A DNA stretch of 64,000 nt from Melastoma dodecandrum (taxonomy: Eukaryota; Streptophyta; Magnoliopsida; Myrtales; Melastomataceae), in assembly GCA_029817715.1 (NCBI GenBank), contig JARUPY010000533.1, forward strand, positions 1,322,001 to 1,386,000, written 5' to 3'. The position numbers and the translations under genes are program-made. The notes beneath the pieces were generated by a model. The model was not told the DNA's origin. It did no database searches and saw only the letters and a program-made list of their open reading frames with translations. This document shows positions 24,617 to 35,179 of the stretch, piece by piece (the stretch's first letter is position 1; the number at the start of each line of letters is the position of its first letter).

Positions 24617-25273
24617 TATAATACTCTGGCGAGGCAATCCCTGACGCGATAAAATAGTAAATGTAACCAAACCAGGATCGACCAAGATCGATTCCCCAAC
24701 TCCTCGACACTGGCCATCGTGGAAATGGTTGGTTTGGGTGACCTGCATTGGGACACAGCCAGCCATGGATGTATATCTAACTTCCCTTAGATGGGGAAGA
24801 AAGGGAAGGGGAGAGAAGAGTTGTCCTGTTTTATTACTGTAAAAAGGATGTGTAGTTAAGAACACCAAGTATAAATATTGGAGCTGAGATTAAAGCAACG
24901 AGAAGGGAGTATAAATATTCAATAAATATGACAAAAGCTAAAAAATTCAAGTGAGAAAAGATAAGTCCCAGAAAACCCGAGCTTCACAAGCATTTTCTTC
25001 ATCACTTCTTGCTCTCCCTACTTCTCTTATATATATGAAAAAATGTACTAATACTGAGATCGGGAGATGGAGCAGTTTGATTCTGGGCAAAGAAGGAATC
25101 CCAGCCAGATGCGGTTGAACAAAAAGAAAATAACTTCTGGGCATAATCTAACTGAAGTCACTGCCCTTCTAGGGTTTCATTTCATATATATTATTTTGAG
25201 ATAAAAAATAGGCAGAAGAACAAAACAAGGTAAACCCCTCCCCCCTCCCTCCCTTTGGGACACACAAATTCAT
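24617..25273. other. Spacer between SDIR1-like gene and MIR172
   Basis: No gene recognised. The two loci are transcribed toward each other, so this space should hold the SDIR1-like 3' untranslated region and the 3' part of the MIR172 primary transcript. It includes AT-rich sequence near 24880-24950. Confidence 0.45.
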
Positions 25274-25383
25274 AGCCGTCGGATTGCCGCTGCAGCATCA
25301 TCAAGATTCTCACGGCCGGCGCCCCGAAGGGTGTTCTCTGCTGCGTGTGAATCTTGATGATGCAGCGACGGAAAACAACGGCT
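25274..25383 (-). ncRNA. MIR172: MIR172 microRNA precursor hairpin
   Basis: A near-perfect stem-loop on the minus strand. The 3' arm carries a 21-base mature miR172-type sequence at 25310-25290 (minus strand, starting AGAATCTTGATGATGC and ending TGCAG). The 5' arm carries the star strand at about 25366-25346 (GCATCATCAAGATTCACA). GCATCATCAAGATTC pairs without a break to the mature strand, the stem resumes after a mismatch, and the base of the hairpin is closed by AGCCGT with ACGGCT. The arm order, star on 5' and mature on 3', is that of known MIR172 genes only on this strand. miR172 represses AP2-like transcription factors controlling phase change and flowering. The final base G differs from the commonest form, which ends in U. 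Confidence 0.93.
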
Positions 25384-25532
25384 GGATTCAAAACAACCTT
25401 CCCTAAACTCCATCGGAAGGAAAAGTAGAAGGAAAGGAACAACGGTGGAGAATATTTACTAACTTAACGAGTTATGGAATCTCGGGTGAAGGAAGGTGGG
25501 GTGGAGTGGTGTGGAGGGGGGCCAAACCAGGG

Positions 25533-25541
25533 TTTTTATAC
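25533..25541 (-). promoter_or_regulatory. Putative TATA box of the MIR172 primary transcript
   Basis: On the minus strand the sequence reads GTATAAAAA about 150 bases upstream of the hairpin. Plant MIR genes are transcribed by RNA polymerase II from TATA promoters. A start near 25505 would place the hairpin within a short leader. Assigned by motif and position. Confidence 0.55.
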
Positions 25542-25559
25542 ACACAGCACCTCGTGTTG

Positions 25560-26860
25560 GTGGTGGTGGGGGAGATCTTTCTCCATTTCTTTTTTTTTTT
25601 CCGATTGTTCTTTTTAAGCTGCAGGAAAAATGACGTCCTTGTTATTCAGACCTTGATAAAACGTGTGATTATACCCTAAAAGAACAACGAGATTAGTCCA
25701 TCCCCTCTTTTTACCTTCCACTGAATCACACTCCATCGAAAGGTTTCAAATTATATCTAGCCACGTAACGTACGGATGTACAATCCTCGAATAATATAAC
25801 ACACATTTCGCGTCTGTGATAAAAAAAATGTGATGGAGAGGTCCAACTAAAGACGCCCCCGGGATGAATAAAACGAATGGTCGGAGTTAGATCTCGACTT
25901 TACCGAGTCAAGCACGGAGAGGGAGGGACCATCGACGGACGGACTGACGTACGGGCAGACAAACAAAACGTGGTGTACGAGGTATCCGAAGTTAGCCCGA
26001 AACAGAGCCACACACTCGAAAGACGACGACCATAACATTTCGGTTGGGGTCTAATAACAGCGCAAACCTAGCGAATTTAATGCCCTATTTCTTAGGTTTG
26101 CTTTTTTCTCTCTTGTAGTTTCCCTGTAACCAATGAAATCGCACCAAGTTAAGTCGGGGCTACGGATTTGATGTTTGCGTCTGATACTGGGATTCCCTTA
26201 ACTCCTAACTCCCTCCGAGGTTCCTTGTTGTCATCCCCGGATTTCCATTTCCGTCGCTTGTCCAGGGCACGGTGACACGATGGGGAGGGAGGGTGGTATC
26301 GTATGTCATCATTACTTTCGGTTTTGGGTAAGTCGTCGGAGAAGATGCTGAATTCCCGTCCGAGGTTTTTTGTTGTGTTGTTGGGTGGGAGGGAGCGGGT
26401 AAATATGGAATCTGAATCCCAAAACTGGCTCACGTAACGTGCTGCCCCCTCCTCGGACAAAACCCAACTCCTGTGTCCCTTTCTCGTGCCTTGGACCCCT
26501 AACTATGGATCAGTTCGAGATACACGAAACTCAAAGGTCTAGTTAGTTTTTAAAAACCATGTAGTTGTCTGTTGTTGTTCTATGTGGTGGTGGCCCTTAT
26601 CTTCTCTTTTCCTTTTTTGTTTTTGAGGGCAATATATGCGTATAAAAACGGGTATTATGATAAGCTTGTGATTTTAAGTTCCCAAAATCTCGGAAATTAA
26701 AATTAAAAAAAAAAACAACCGAAACTCTTGGCAAGTCTCTTTCGAATTGACTTGAATAATCAGTCCTATATATATCTTTGGAAATGGGCGAGATTAAATA
26801 CTAAATACCAAAATAAGGGTTTCTCTTATAGGATAAGATCCTCTCAGAAAGTTCTACTAC
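25560..26860. other. Intergenic region upstream of MIR172
   Basis: No gene recognised. This should contain the MIR172 promoter on its left side. A minus-strand open frame at 26460-26149 starts at a TTG and shows no known domain. AT-rich runs occur near 26690-26715. Confidence 0.4.
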
Positions 26861-26872
26861 GTGCACGAATAA

Positions 26873-26949
26873 TGGGCCTGAACTCTATGGACGAATATCT
26901 CGGCGGCCCGTCGGTTAATGGGCCTGAACTGTATGGCCAATAATGGGCC
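26873..26949. promoter_or_regulatory. Three TGGGCC (site II) elements upstream of FZR3
   Basis: TGGGCC occurs at 26873, 26919 and 26944, the first two inside a repeated AATGGGCCTGAACT unit. TGGGCY site II elements, bound by TCP factors, are enriched in promoters of cell-cycle and ribosomal genes. They lie about 230-310 bases before the CCS52B start codon, which suits a proliferation-linked gene. Function is inferred from motif and position. Confidence 0.5.
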
Positions 26950-27181
26950 TCAACGGCTACTTTTTCTCCAGCTCGACTCAGCTTCCGCTCCCGACAATTG
27001 ATTTTGTCTCAATCCGACCGTTACATGAACCCTCGCATTAAAAAAACCTCGACCTAAATTCGACCCCTTGTCCTTGCTTTTCCTCCTTCCCTCCTCTCGG
27101 CAATAATCCAGCCACCCACTCCCCCTCCCCCCGCCCGCCGACCCAAGTTCTGATCCGATCCGATCTGCATCGGGAAAAGAG

Positions 27182-29173
27182 ATGGAGGAGACGTCCTCGC
27201 CTTCTGCAGATCGGAGGAGGAGCAGCGGGGTCAACCTCCCGTCCGGGATGTCCCTCCATGTCGACACTGTTTCATACTCCGTCAGGGCGATCTCAAACCT
27301 ATCGTCTTCCCCCTCCCCTTCCAAGACCTCGTCCTGTGGCGATAGGTTCATCCCCTGCAGATCTTCCTCGAGGCTGCACGCCTTTGGGTTGATCGACAAG
27401 GGGTCGCCGGTTAAGGAAGGAGGGAACGAGGCCTACACCCGGTTGTTGAAGAGCGAGCTTTTCGGGCCTGATTTTGCTTCATCTTCTCCTGCAGGTCATG
27501 GATCGGGGATTGGGTCGCCCGTCAGTAGTCCAGGTAACAAGAACATGCTGCGGTTTAGGATGGATAGCTCGGGGCCAAACTCGCCGTACTCACCGTCGAT
27601 CCTGAGGCAGGATTCTGGTTCGAGTGAGACGGCTACTCCTCCCAAGCCTCCTAGGAAGGTGTCGAAGACGCCTCACAAGGTTGGTGCTTCCTTCCTTTGG
27701 ATCTCCAGCTCCTTATTTGTCTTGATCTGGTCTCGATGATGGGTCTGACTATATTTGTGGTGACTGGATGATTGGGGTAGGTTCTTGATGCGCCCTCGCT
27801 TCAGGATGATTTTTATTTGAACCTGGTAGATTGGTCTTCCCAGAATATGCTTGCGGTTGGATTAGGCACTTGCGTGTACCTCTGGAGTGCGTCGAACAGC
27901 AAAGTAAGCGTTGCTGTCTTTCTACTAATGGTCCTCGAGAGTTACTCAAGTTGTTTCTGCCTCCTACATCATAAACTCAACTGCAGGTGACGAAGCTATG
28001 TGATCTAGGCCCAAATGATGGTGTTTGTGGAGTTCAATGGACCCGTGAGGGGTCATACATTTCCATTGGCACGAGCTCTGGTCAAGTTCAGGTAAGGTTC
28101 AGCTGTTTTTAACCAGGGCTTCGCATCCTTCTCATCACTCCTGCCCCGAGCTGATGCAGTGGATCATCTCATAGGTGTGGGATGGGAGCAACTGCAAGAA
28201 GATTCGGACAATGGGGGGTCATCAGACAAGGACCGGTGTGCTGGCATGGAATTCCCGAATCCTTGCGTCAGGAAGCAGGGACAGGAACATACTTCAGCAT
28301 GATCTTCGGGTCCCGAGTGATTACATAAGCAAGTTAGTTGGCCACAGGTCGGAGGTCTGTGGACTGAAATGGTCTCCAGATGACAGAGAACTTGCTTCTG
28401 GTGGCAACGACAATCAGGTAATGATTTCTTCTCCCTTAACACACAGTCCGATACCTCGTTTTGAGCCCCAGTGACAACATGATCTTCCCCTAAATCTCCG
28501 CACCATCAGCTGCTAGTCTGGAATCAGCATTCTCAGAAACCGGCTCTCAAGCTGACGGAACACACGGCCGCTGTCAAAGCCATAGCATGGTCTCCCCACC
28601 AGAATGGTCTCCTAGCATCCGGAGGAGGAACCGCTGACAGGTGTATACGTTTCTGGAACACCACCAATGGCAGCCAATTGAACAGCGTGGACACGGGGAG
28701 CCAGGTGTGCAATCTAGCATGGAGTAAGAACGTGAACGAGTTGGTGAGCACCCATGGCTACTCCCAGAATCAAATAATGGTGTGGAAGTACCCTTCGCTG
28801 GCGAAGGTGGCAACCTTAACAGGCCACAGTCTGCGGGTACTATATCTCGCCATGTCGCCGGACGGCCAGGTGAGAAAACCCGAAATTCTTCTTTTTGAAC
28901 ATTACCACCATGTAGACGGTCTCCGATCATGATGCGTCTTTTTGTTCAGACCATAGTGACTGGAGCAGGCGACGAGACCTTGCGGTTCTGGAACGTATTC
29001 CCGTCGGTTAAGACTCCGGTAAGAAGAATCCCGGCCGAAAGGGTTCGTTTCTCTGGATTAGCCCCGGCAAGGAGGGCGGCAGCCTGACGATGAATGAAAT
29101 TAATCCCGTATTTTGGCAGGCACCCGTCAAGGACACTGGCCTCTGGTCACTTGGAAGAACCCAGATCAGATGA
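27182..29173 (+). CDS. FZR3: APC/C activator FIZZY-RELATED 3 / CCS52B, WD40 protein
   Basis: Seven exons: 27182-27679, 27781-27903, 27987-28091, 28175-28417, 28510-28869, 28950-29018 and 29120-29173, giving about 483 residues. This Cdh1-type coactivator recruits substrates to the anaphase-promoting complex in the nucleus and controls mitotic exit and endoreduplication. The C-box DRFIPCR is at 54-60, a motif contacting the APC/C. A CSM-like linker is followed by seven WD40 repeats in the C-terminal two thirds. The protein ends in Ile-Arg (GRTQIR), the IR tail needed for binding CDC27-type subunits. The N-terminal SSRLHAFGL and [14 protein letters not shown] blocks and the tail [16 protein letters not shown] place it with FZR3/CCS52B rather than CCS52A. 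All introns are short with GT-AG borders. Three TGGGCC elements lie upstream. Confidence 0.95.
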
Positions 29174-31282
29174 CGATCAACAACCACCAAACAAACAGTA
29201 AAACATCAATTCTTAATTAAACCTATAACTAAACCTTAATTTGTGTCTTGCCAATATGTAAAGAAATATGTACATCTTGTGTAAAATTATTTAACACCCT
29301 CCTATGTATTTAATTTATTATTTCCTCGTACTGTTTTTGAGATGAACAATATAATGCCTGTCCTTTTCAATGGGCGTGATTGTACCACCAACCTGGGATG
29401 GGTTTGGGCTTCATGGGTTATTGGCCCATTGGGCCTACAAAATGCGAGGCCCACATGTACCAAAATAGAATGAGGCCCAATTTCTGATTATGAACAAGAA
29501 AAGGCGGGGTTTACGGAATCGGGTGTTTGTAAGTGTAAATTAACCTTTTTTTCTTCTTTTTTTTTTCATGGGGATTGCGTAAAGACCAACGAAAATAATA
29601 GATTCCACTCATGCAGGTTTAATTATTGCTACAACAGACACTCAGAAAACATGCGAAAGTAAAAGAAAGTATAATTATGAAGGAACGTGGTTCCGATTCG
29701 ATGTCGTTGGTGTCCCCTCTATGAAGACTACTTGTGGCCCGCAGCTCAAAACGAGACTGATTGCGTAAACTTTTTTGATGAATTTCCCCTACCGAACCAA
29801 GTCATGATTATGATGCATGTAGGGATTGAATGGCCACTAATCGAAGGAGGGTTTCTTTATTTATTTATCATCATGAAAATTGATCATGTCACATCCCCCC
29901 CCTCCAAAAAAAGAAGAAGAAGAGATTCGATTGAGGAGGATTTGCCTTCATATCAAAGAATAAGGGTGAAGGAAGAAGGAAATCGATTGTGTATAAATTG
30001 GAAATGAGTTGGATCTGAACTCTTTTCCTTTCTTTTTTTTTTGGTGGGGGGGGGGGGGGTGGGGGACATGCATGCATGATGATGTAAGAGCTTTGCTTAT
30101 TCCAACAACCGAAAAACCTTCCACAAACGAGATGATATCGAAGTAAAGGGGGCAAAATAATGCTTTCTGGTTTGGTTTGCGTAAAAAATAATAAAAAAAA
30201 AATAAGTCGGCCCATGATCCCCCCCAACATGAACTTTCTTTTGAACACTAAATGTTTTTGCCGATCCAATAATACAGATCAGAAAGGGAAAAGAGAAGGA
30301 AAACAATAATGTTCCTTTGCGGTTGGGGAATTCACATGCAACGTGAAATGCAAAACAAAACTAGTAGTAGTAGTAGTTAGTAGTAGTAGTCAGTAGTGGT
30401 GTGTGGCAGCCACTTCTAGTTCTGAAGTAGTTAGTACTAATGTAGTTACAAGATCTCCTTTTAGATTTGGTGGATGAACAACAAACAACCCCCCAACTCA
30501 AACTTTTACACTTTCACACATCATCCCGCCCCCCCATCCATTTTATTTATTTATTTTCCCTTTTTTCTTTTGCCGCTCAATTTATGTCCTTCATGGGCAA
30601 TAAAGCAAAAAGACAACAAGGTTAAGGTTGGAAGGGTGTTCTTGCACTTGGGTCATCTATTCCCAGCATTATTACCGAGATTAGGTGGGTGGGATTGGGT
30701 TCCGCTCTTCTTTTTATGGGCATAATCCACCTGGGAATCAATTAGCATCATCAACAAAGACAAGGGCCAATGATGATGATGGTGATGATAATCAGGTCGA
30801 GGGAGGGTAAAGAAAGTCCAGGGGGGACTGACTGTACCTGTACGGATAGGGAGGTGAAGGGGGGGTGGGGAGGATAATGCACGGCGCAATGCGTGGACCG
30901 ATGACTGCGGGCGAGGGGATGTCCGTCTCCTCCACCTTTTTTGTCCAACCCTTACCTCACTTTAATACCAAAACACTTCCCGCCTCTTTTTTTTTTTTGG
31001 TTTGGGACCGAAAGAAACTTCTCACAAGAACACGTAGTTATGTTTTCCTTTCTTCCCAAACTCATTCCCTTTTGACTTTTCTTTTCTTTTTATCACGGTC
31101 GGCACAACTTCACATCCAAGCAAAACCCGGGTTTTCCCACCAAAAAGAAATCAAAGGCACTATTTCTCCTTCTCTCTCTCTCTCTCTCTCTGTGGAAAAA
31201 AGCAGCATTAATCAAGGGGGCAAGAGTCGAGACAGAGAGAGGCAATCGCTTTTTTGACAAAAAGTGATCGCTTTATCCCACG
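29174..31282. other. FZR3 3' flank and expansin upstream region
   Basis: No gene recognised. A cluster of GGGCC/GGCCC motifs occurs at about 29370-29480. A G-rich run lies at about 30044-30064, a TAG trinucleotide repeat at about 30361-30392 and a (TC)n run at 31171-31191. Open frames here are short and low-complexity. Confidence 0.45.
31171..31191 (+). repeat. (TC)n microsatellite in the expansin promoter
   Basis: About ten TC dinucleotides in a row. It is nearly 200 bases before the expansin ATG and about 90 bases before the putative TATA box. Such Y-patch/GAGA-like runs are common in plant promoters. Confidence 0.7.
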
Positions 31283-31289
31283 TATAAAT
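31283..31289 (+). promoter_or_regulatory. Putative TATA box of the expansin gene
   Basis: TATAAAT lies 76 bases before the expansin start codon, placing transcription initiation near 31315. Assigned by motif and position only. Confidence 0.5.
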
Positions 31290-31364
31290 GAAAGACATCG
31301 CCCCTTCTCAAAATTTTATTACAAAACGATAACATTTCCAACTTCACAGCCCAAGGAACCCGTC

Positions 31365-32325
31365 ATGGCAAAGACACTGTCCCAGCTTAGGAATGCTGTT
31401 GTCTCCATTTTCCTCGTCCTTACCACGTTCCTCCTCGTCCCCGGAGATGCAAGGATCCCCGGTAACTATGTCGGCGGGTCGTGGCAGAGCGCCCATGCCA
31501 CTTTTTATGGCGGGAGTGATGCGTCCGGAACGATGGGTACACCCTCCTTTCTTTGGCTGAGGTTGTGGCGGTTCCTCTAGTGTAGGAATTGTGACGTCCT
31601 TTGGTCTCTTGCAGGTGGTGCGTGCGGATACGGCAACTTGTACAGCCAGGGGTACGGGGTTAACACCGCCGCGCTGAGCACGGCATTGTTTAACAATGGG
31701 TACAGCTGTGGTGCCTGCTTCGAGATCAAGTGTGCCAATGATCCCCAGTGGTGCCACCCCGGGAGTCCATCCATCTTCATCACTGCGACTAACTTCTGCC
31801 CTCCTAATTACGCCCTGCCTAATGACAACGGCGGCTGGTGCAACCCCCCGAGGACCCACTTCGACCTCGCCATGCCCATGTTCCTCAAGATCGCCGAGTA
31901 CCGTGCCGGCATCGTACCCGTCTCATATCGCAGGTGAGAGCAACGCGTTCCCTATCCTTCGCCAGAGAATGAACAAACCATCGTCATCAGAAAACTTACA
32001 TCAGAGTGATTGCAGGGTACCGTGTCGGAAACAAGGTGGGATCAGGTTCACGATCAACGGGTTCAGTTACTTCAACCTGGTCCTCGTCACGAATGTTGCG
32101 GGAGCGGGAGACATCGCCAAGGTGTGGGTGAAGGGGTCGCGGACCGGGTGGATGAGCATGAGCAGGAACTGGGGACAGAACTGGCAGTCAAATGCTGTCC
32201 TCGTCGGGCAGTCGCTCTCCTTCAGGGTCATGGCCAGCGACCGCCGCACCACCACTGCCTGGAACATAGTCCCGTCCAACTGGCAGTTCGGACAGACCTT
32301 CACTGGCAAAAACTTCAGGGTGTGA
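31365..32325 (+). CDS. Alpha-expansin
   Basis: Three exons, 31365-31536, 31615-31933 and 32016-32325, give 266 residues. Expansins loosen cellulose-xyloglucan contacts at acidic pH in the cell wall during growth. A signal peptide (hydrophobic core near 12-27) precedes ARIPGNY. Domain 1 is family-45 glycosidase-like with conserved cysteines ([25 protein letters not shown]) and the HFD motif in THFDLAMP. Domain 2 is the grass-pollen-allergen/CBM63 fold, with the conserved tryptophans in NWGQNWQSN and NWQFGQTF, ending in KNFRV. The GWCNPP insertion and HFD identify the alpha (EXPA) rather than beta class. Intron positions match those usual in EXPA genes. The in-frame frame extends upstream, but ATG 31365 starts a proper signal peptide. 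The subgroup number cannot be assigned. Confidence 0.95.
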
Positions 32326-33187
32326 AGACATGACTAACAAACAAAAAGCCCGACATATACTCTTATTACAACATGGGATACTTGTGGTTCTCCTTGTCTT
32401 TCTCAAATCCTCTTCATTTGTTTTCTTTTATTTATGTTTCACTTTTATCGGGACATGTATCAGGGAGGGAACTCTTCCCTTCGAAAGCTGAAGTGGCTAC
32501 CCAACTCAAAACCAAATTAGCCCGCAGCTTATCAGTTCTCAATGAATTATATACATTTACAAAGTTAATCACATTGCTCTATACTGTCTTTTTCAACAGT
32601 TCAGGGAGACACCAAAAGGAAACAACGGAAAACGAGCATAAAAACAGGGCCGCGCAATGAGAGGGCTCATATCAAGTGTAAAGAATTAGAAAGCTCTATC
32701 ATAGCAGGGGTTGATCAGGCTCGATTCCTCAGAACACCCCGAGGATCGTACAAGGGTTAACGATCCCCGCTACAGCAGAACATTTCAACAAGGTGAGATA
32801 AGAGAACAGAAACAACAGGGGGTTTAGGACGTAAGGACTTGAAAGGCTTTGTTTTGGCAGTGACCAAACCGAGCCACAACGCAGTTCTGCCTGACTGCGT
32901 CAGGCCGAGGATCAAGAACGGGATCCAAATCGAGGGAGGGATATAATTTCGGAGATAGAGAGATGCCACAGCCTCATTTCAATCCCCTGCTGCTGGCTAT
33001 CAAACAAGGCTATCCCAAACCTGCTTCAGCACAATCTTTTATAATCACAGCCCCAGGAGAACTGCAATTTCCTACAGATGGATGCAGTTTTTGCAACAGA
33101 GAAAATCAATCTCAGCTTCATAAGAAAAGCCATAAATAAATAAGGGACTTCCTTCCAGTTTAGGAAAAGGGATTCCCGGGAGGAATC
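32326..33187. other. Expansin 3' flank
   Basis: The first 200-300 bases are probably the expansin 3' untranslated region. Nothing else is recognised before the tRNA gene, and no open frame with family resemblance is present. Confidence 0.45.
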
Positions 33188-33260
33188 CGCCGTCTGTGGG
33201 AATCGAACCCACGACCACACGGTTAAAAGCCGTGCGCTCTACCGGCTGAGCTAAGACGGC
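33188..33260 (-). tRNA. tRNA-Lys (anticodon UUU)
   Basis: 73-base cloverleaf on the minus strand with no intron. The 7-base acceptor stem is GCCGTCT/AGACGGC. The A box is TAGCTCAGCCGGTAGAGC, the anticodon loop is CTTTTAA (anticodon TTT) in a 5-base CACGG/CCGTG stem, the T arm is GTGGG-TTCGATT-CCCAC, and the discriminator is G. A TTTT pol III terminator follows about 20 bases downstream. A second tRNA-Lys lies 2 kb away on the same strand. Confidence 0.97.
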
Positions 33261-33373
33261 TATTAGTCTTCGCGGTGAAAAATAATGCAAAGAAAGAATC
33301 AAGTTTCAGAAAGAGTAGCACTAGGAAACCCAAACGGTATGATCAAAATCCAGACATAATGAAAAGAAAAGGA

Positions 33374-34695
33374 ACGGATCCTGGACTTTTATATAGAAAT
33401 ACGGTTAGTTTTAAAAAAAATTTATGAAATATGGTCCGAGTTTCGTAAAATACGATTTTACCGTTTAAGGGGTGCGTTTCGCTTAAAATGCATAAGGGGT
33501 AGGTTTTAACCCGCCCTTTTAGGAAATGCATAAGGGGCGGGTCCCACCCCACTAATAAATGAATAAGAAGCGGGTTTTAAAACCCGCCCCTCCCCAAACT
33601 TCCCCTTCCCCTTCTCCCTCCCTTTCCGTTCTTCCTTTAAAAAACGACAAAATGTACGTTTATGTTCCTAACTTTTGACGAACTTTCTTTTCTGTTAACC
33701 TCTGTTTTTCATATACAAAAATGTCACTAACTATGTCATCAACCTTTTTTTCTGACCAATGCTAAACGACGTTAGGCATAAAGTCGAGGTGGACATAACG
33801 GAGGTCCACGTGGCAACCCACATAATACGTCGTATGTGGAAAAAGAGCAGACCTACGTTTCCCCTTCCCTTCCCTCAACGTCGCCGGCCTACGCTTCTCT
33901 ACCGACTCAGCGACCTCCCATTCCTCGTGCGGCTCCCCTCCTCTCACTTCCTCCTCTCTAGCATTCGAGAAGCTGAACTTCACGTTTAGGCTCTCGGATC
34001 TCCGAATCCCCCGACGCAGCAGCAAACCTGGGACCACTGTCTCCATCTTCATCTCCCTCTCTTCCTTTGACCCATCTTCCACCCTAGTCTCCTCCACGTC
34101 GTCTTCCTCCTCTACCTTCTCATTGTGCTCGGCCGGAATGAGAACCTCTTGGGGGTGGGTCGGCTCGAAAATATAGGGGGCGTGATTCGACTCCCGTGGA
34201 ATCTCCGAGGTAGGTCCCCAGGGAGGTAACCGTATAAGTCGAAAGCTTAGGGTTCCGATTAGGGTTCCAAAATCTTTTTTTTTATTTGGGGGTAGGAAGA
34301 TCGAGGATCCCTCTCCATGTCTCTGCTCATTTCCTCGTAGAACGTCTTACGGGGTTGCCACGTGGACCTCCGTTATGTCCACCTCGGTATTATGCTTAAC
34401 GTCGTCTAACATTGGCCAGAAAAAAGGTTGATGACATAGTTAGTGACATTTGTTGACAGAAAAGAAAGTTCGTCAAAAGTTAGGGATATAAACGTATATT
34501 TTGTCAAAAAAAATTAAAGCCACCGGGAGTTTTCAAAACCTGCCCATTTCCCTATTTATATGAAGGTTAAACCCGCATCTTTGCATTTTAAGGGGCGTAT
34601 TTTCGGTAAAATAGTATTTTACGAAACTCTGACTGTATTTTATAAATTTTTTTTTAAAAACTAACCGTATTTCCGTACAAAACTCATGGATCCTG
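33374..34695. mobile_element. Non-autonomous inverted-repeat DNA transposon, Mutator-like
   Basis: A 1,302-base element (33384-34685) with ends that are long inverted repeats. Its outer ends read GACTTTT...AAATACGGTTAG on the left and, in reverse complement, GAGTTTT...AAATACGGTTAG on the right. The repeats continue inward, with one extra segment on the left, through a shared TTTTGACGAACTTTCTTTTCTG block to GAGGTGGACATAACGGAGGT near 33787 and its reverse complement near 34360-34388. It is flanked by a 10-base duplication differing at one position (ACGGATCCTG at 33374, ATGGATCCTG at 34686). Long inverted repeats and a 9-10-base duplication indicate a Mutator-like or foldback element. The core (about 33830-34340) is GC-richer and encodes no transposase, so mobility would need enzyme in trans. 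Confidence 0.78.
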
Positions 34696-34866
34696 CTGTG
34701 CGTGTGGCAGGTGTAAGGAAATTGACTCTCAGCACTGGTTGTGCATAAGGAGGGATCTAGGGGACCCAAGTCCAGTCCGTCGATCTCATCATGGAGATTC
34801 AGAGACCATCGATCTCGTTTCATGCTAAAATGATGTACCTGAGCTATCCATGCTCGAGTGACTATC

Positions 34867-35010
34867 CCCGTCTGCCATGTATTCCGGTTCTGCATACCCA
34901 ATTGTGCCCATTATTCTGGTCAAAACACGGCTTTTGTCATCCATCGGTCCATCTTTCACTAGATCAGACAATTTAGCATCGAAGTTATGTGGGAAATCAA
35001 TGAAGATCAA
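34867..35010 (-). pseudogene. Fragment of a receptor-like cytoplasmic kinase
   Basis: About 48 codons on the minus strand resemble the activation segment of RLCK-VII/PBL kinases: [18 protein letters not shown], then [17 protein letters not shown], compared with the family pattern NAKLSDFGLAKDGP ... RVMGTYGYAAPEY. The magnesium-binding DFG is damaged, with two residues lost (SDLVKD), and no HRD motif or flanking kinase subdomains are visible. It begins 180 bases outside the inverted-repeat element. I judge it a decayed gene fragment, not an expressed protein. Confidence 0.65.
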
Positions 35011-35179
35011 TTGATGAGGCACAAAGACAGACTTAGAAATAGATGATTAGACTTACTTAGAAATAGACGATTCTCCAAGCTCACTTGAGGCATGAACTGG
35101 TGGTTATGTTCCTTCTAGCTTAAGGATAAGATAGAGAGAACTTCCCTGCAAGGGGAAAAAAAGCTGGAAAAAAGGAAAC

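Noticed and set aside
25274..25383. A microRNA hairpin on the plus strand at the MIR172 locus
   Set aside because: The plus strand folds as well, but its arm order and mature sequence do not match miR172; the minus strand has mature on the 3' arm as in known genes.
26149..26460. 103-codon minus-strand frame upstream of FZR3
   Set aside because: Starts with TTG and has no recognisable motif or conserved pattern; listed only as intergenic.
33384..34685. Solo LTR or LTR retrotransposon
   Set aside because: Its two halves are inverted, not direct, repeats, and no TG...CA ends, primer-binding site or polypurine tract was seen.
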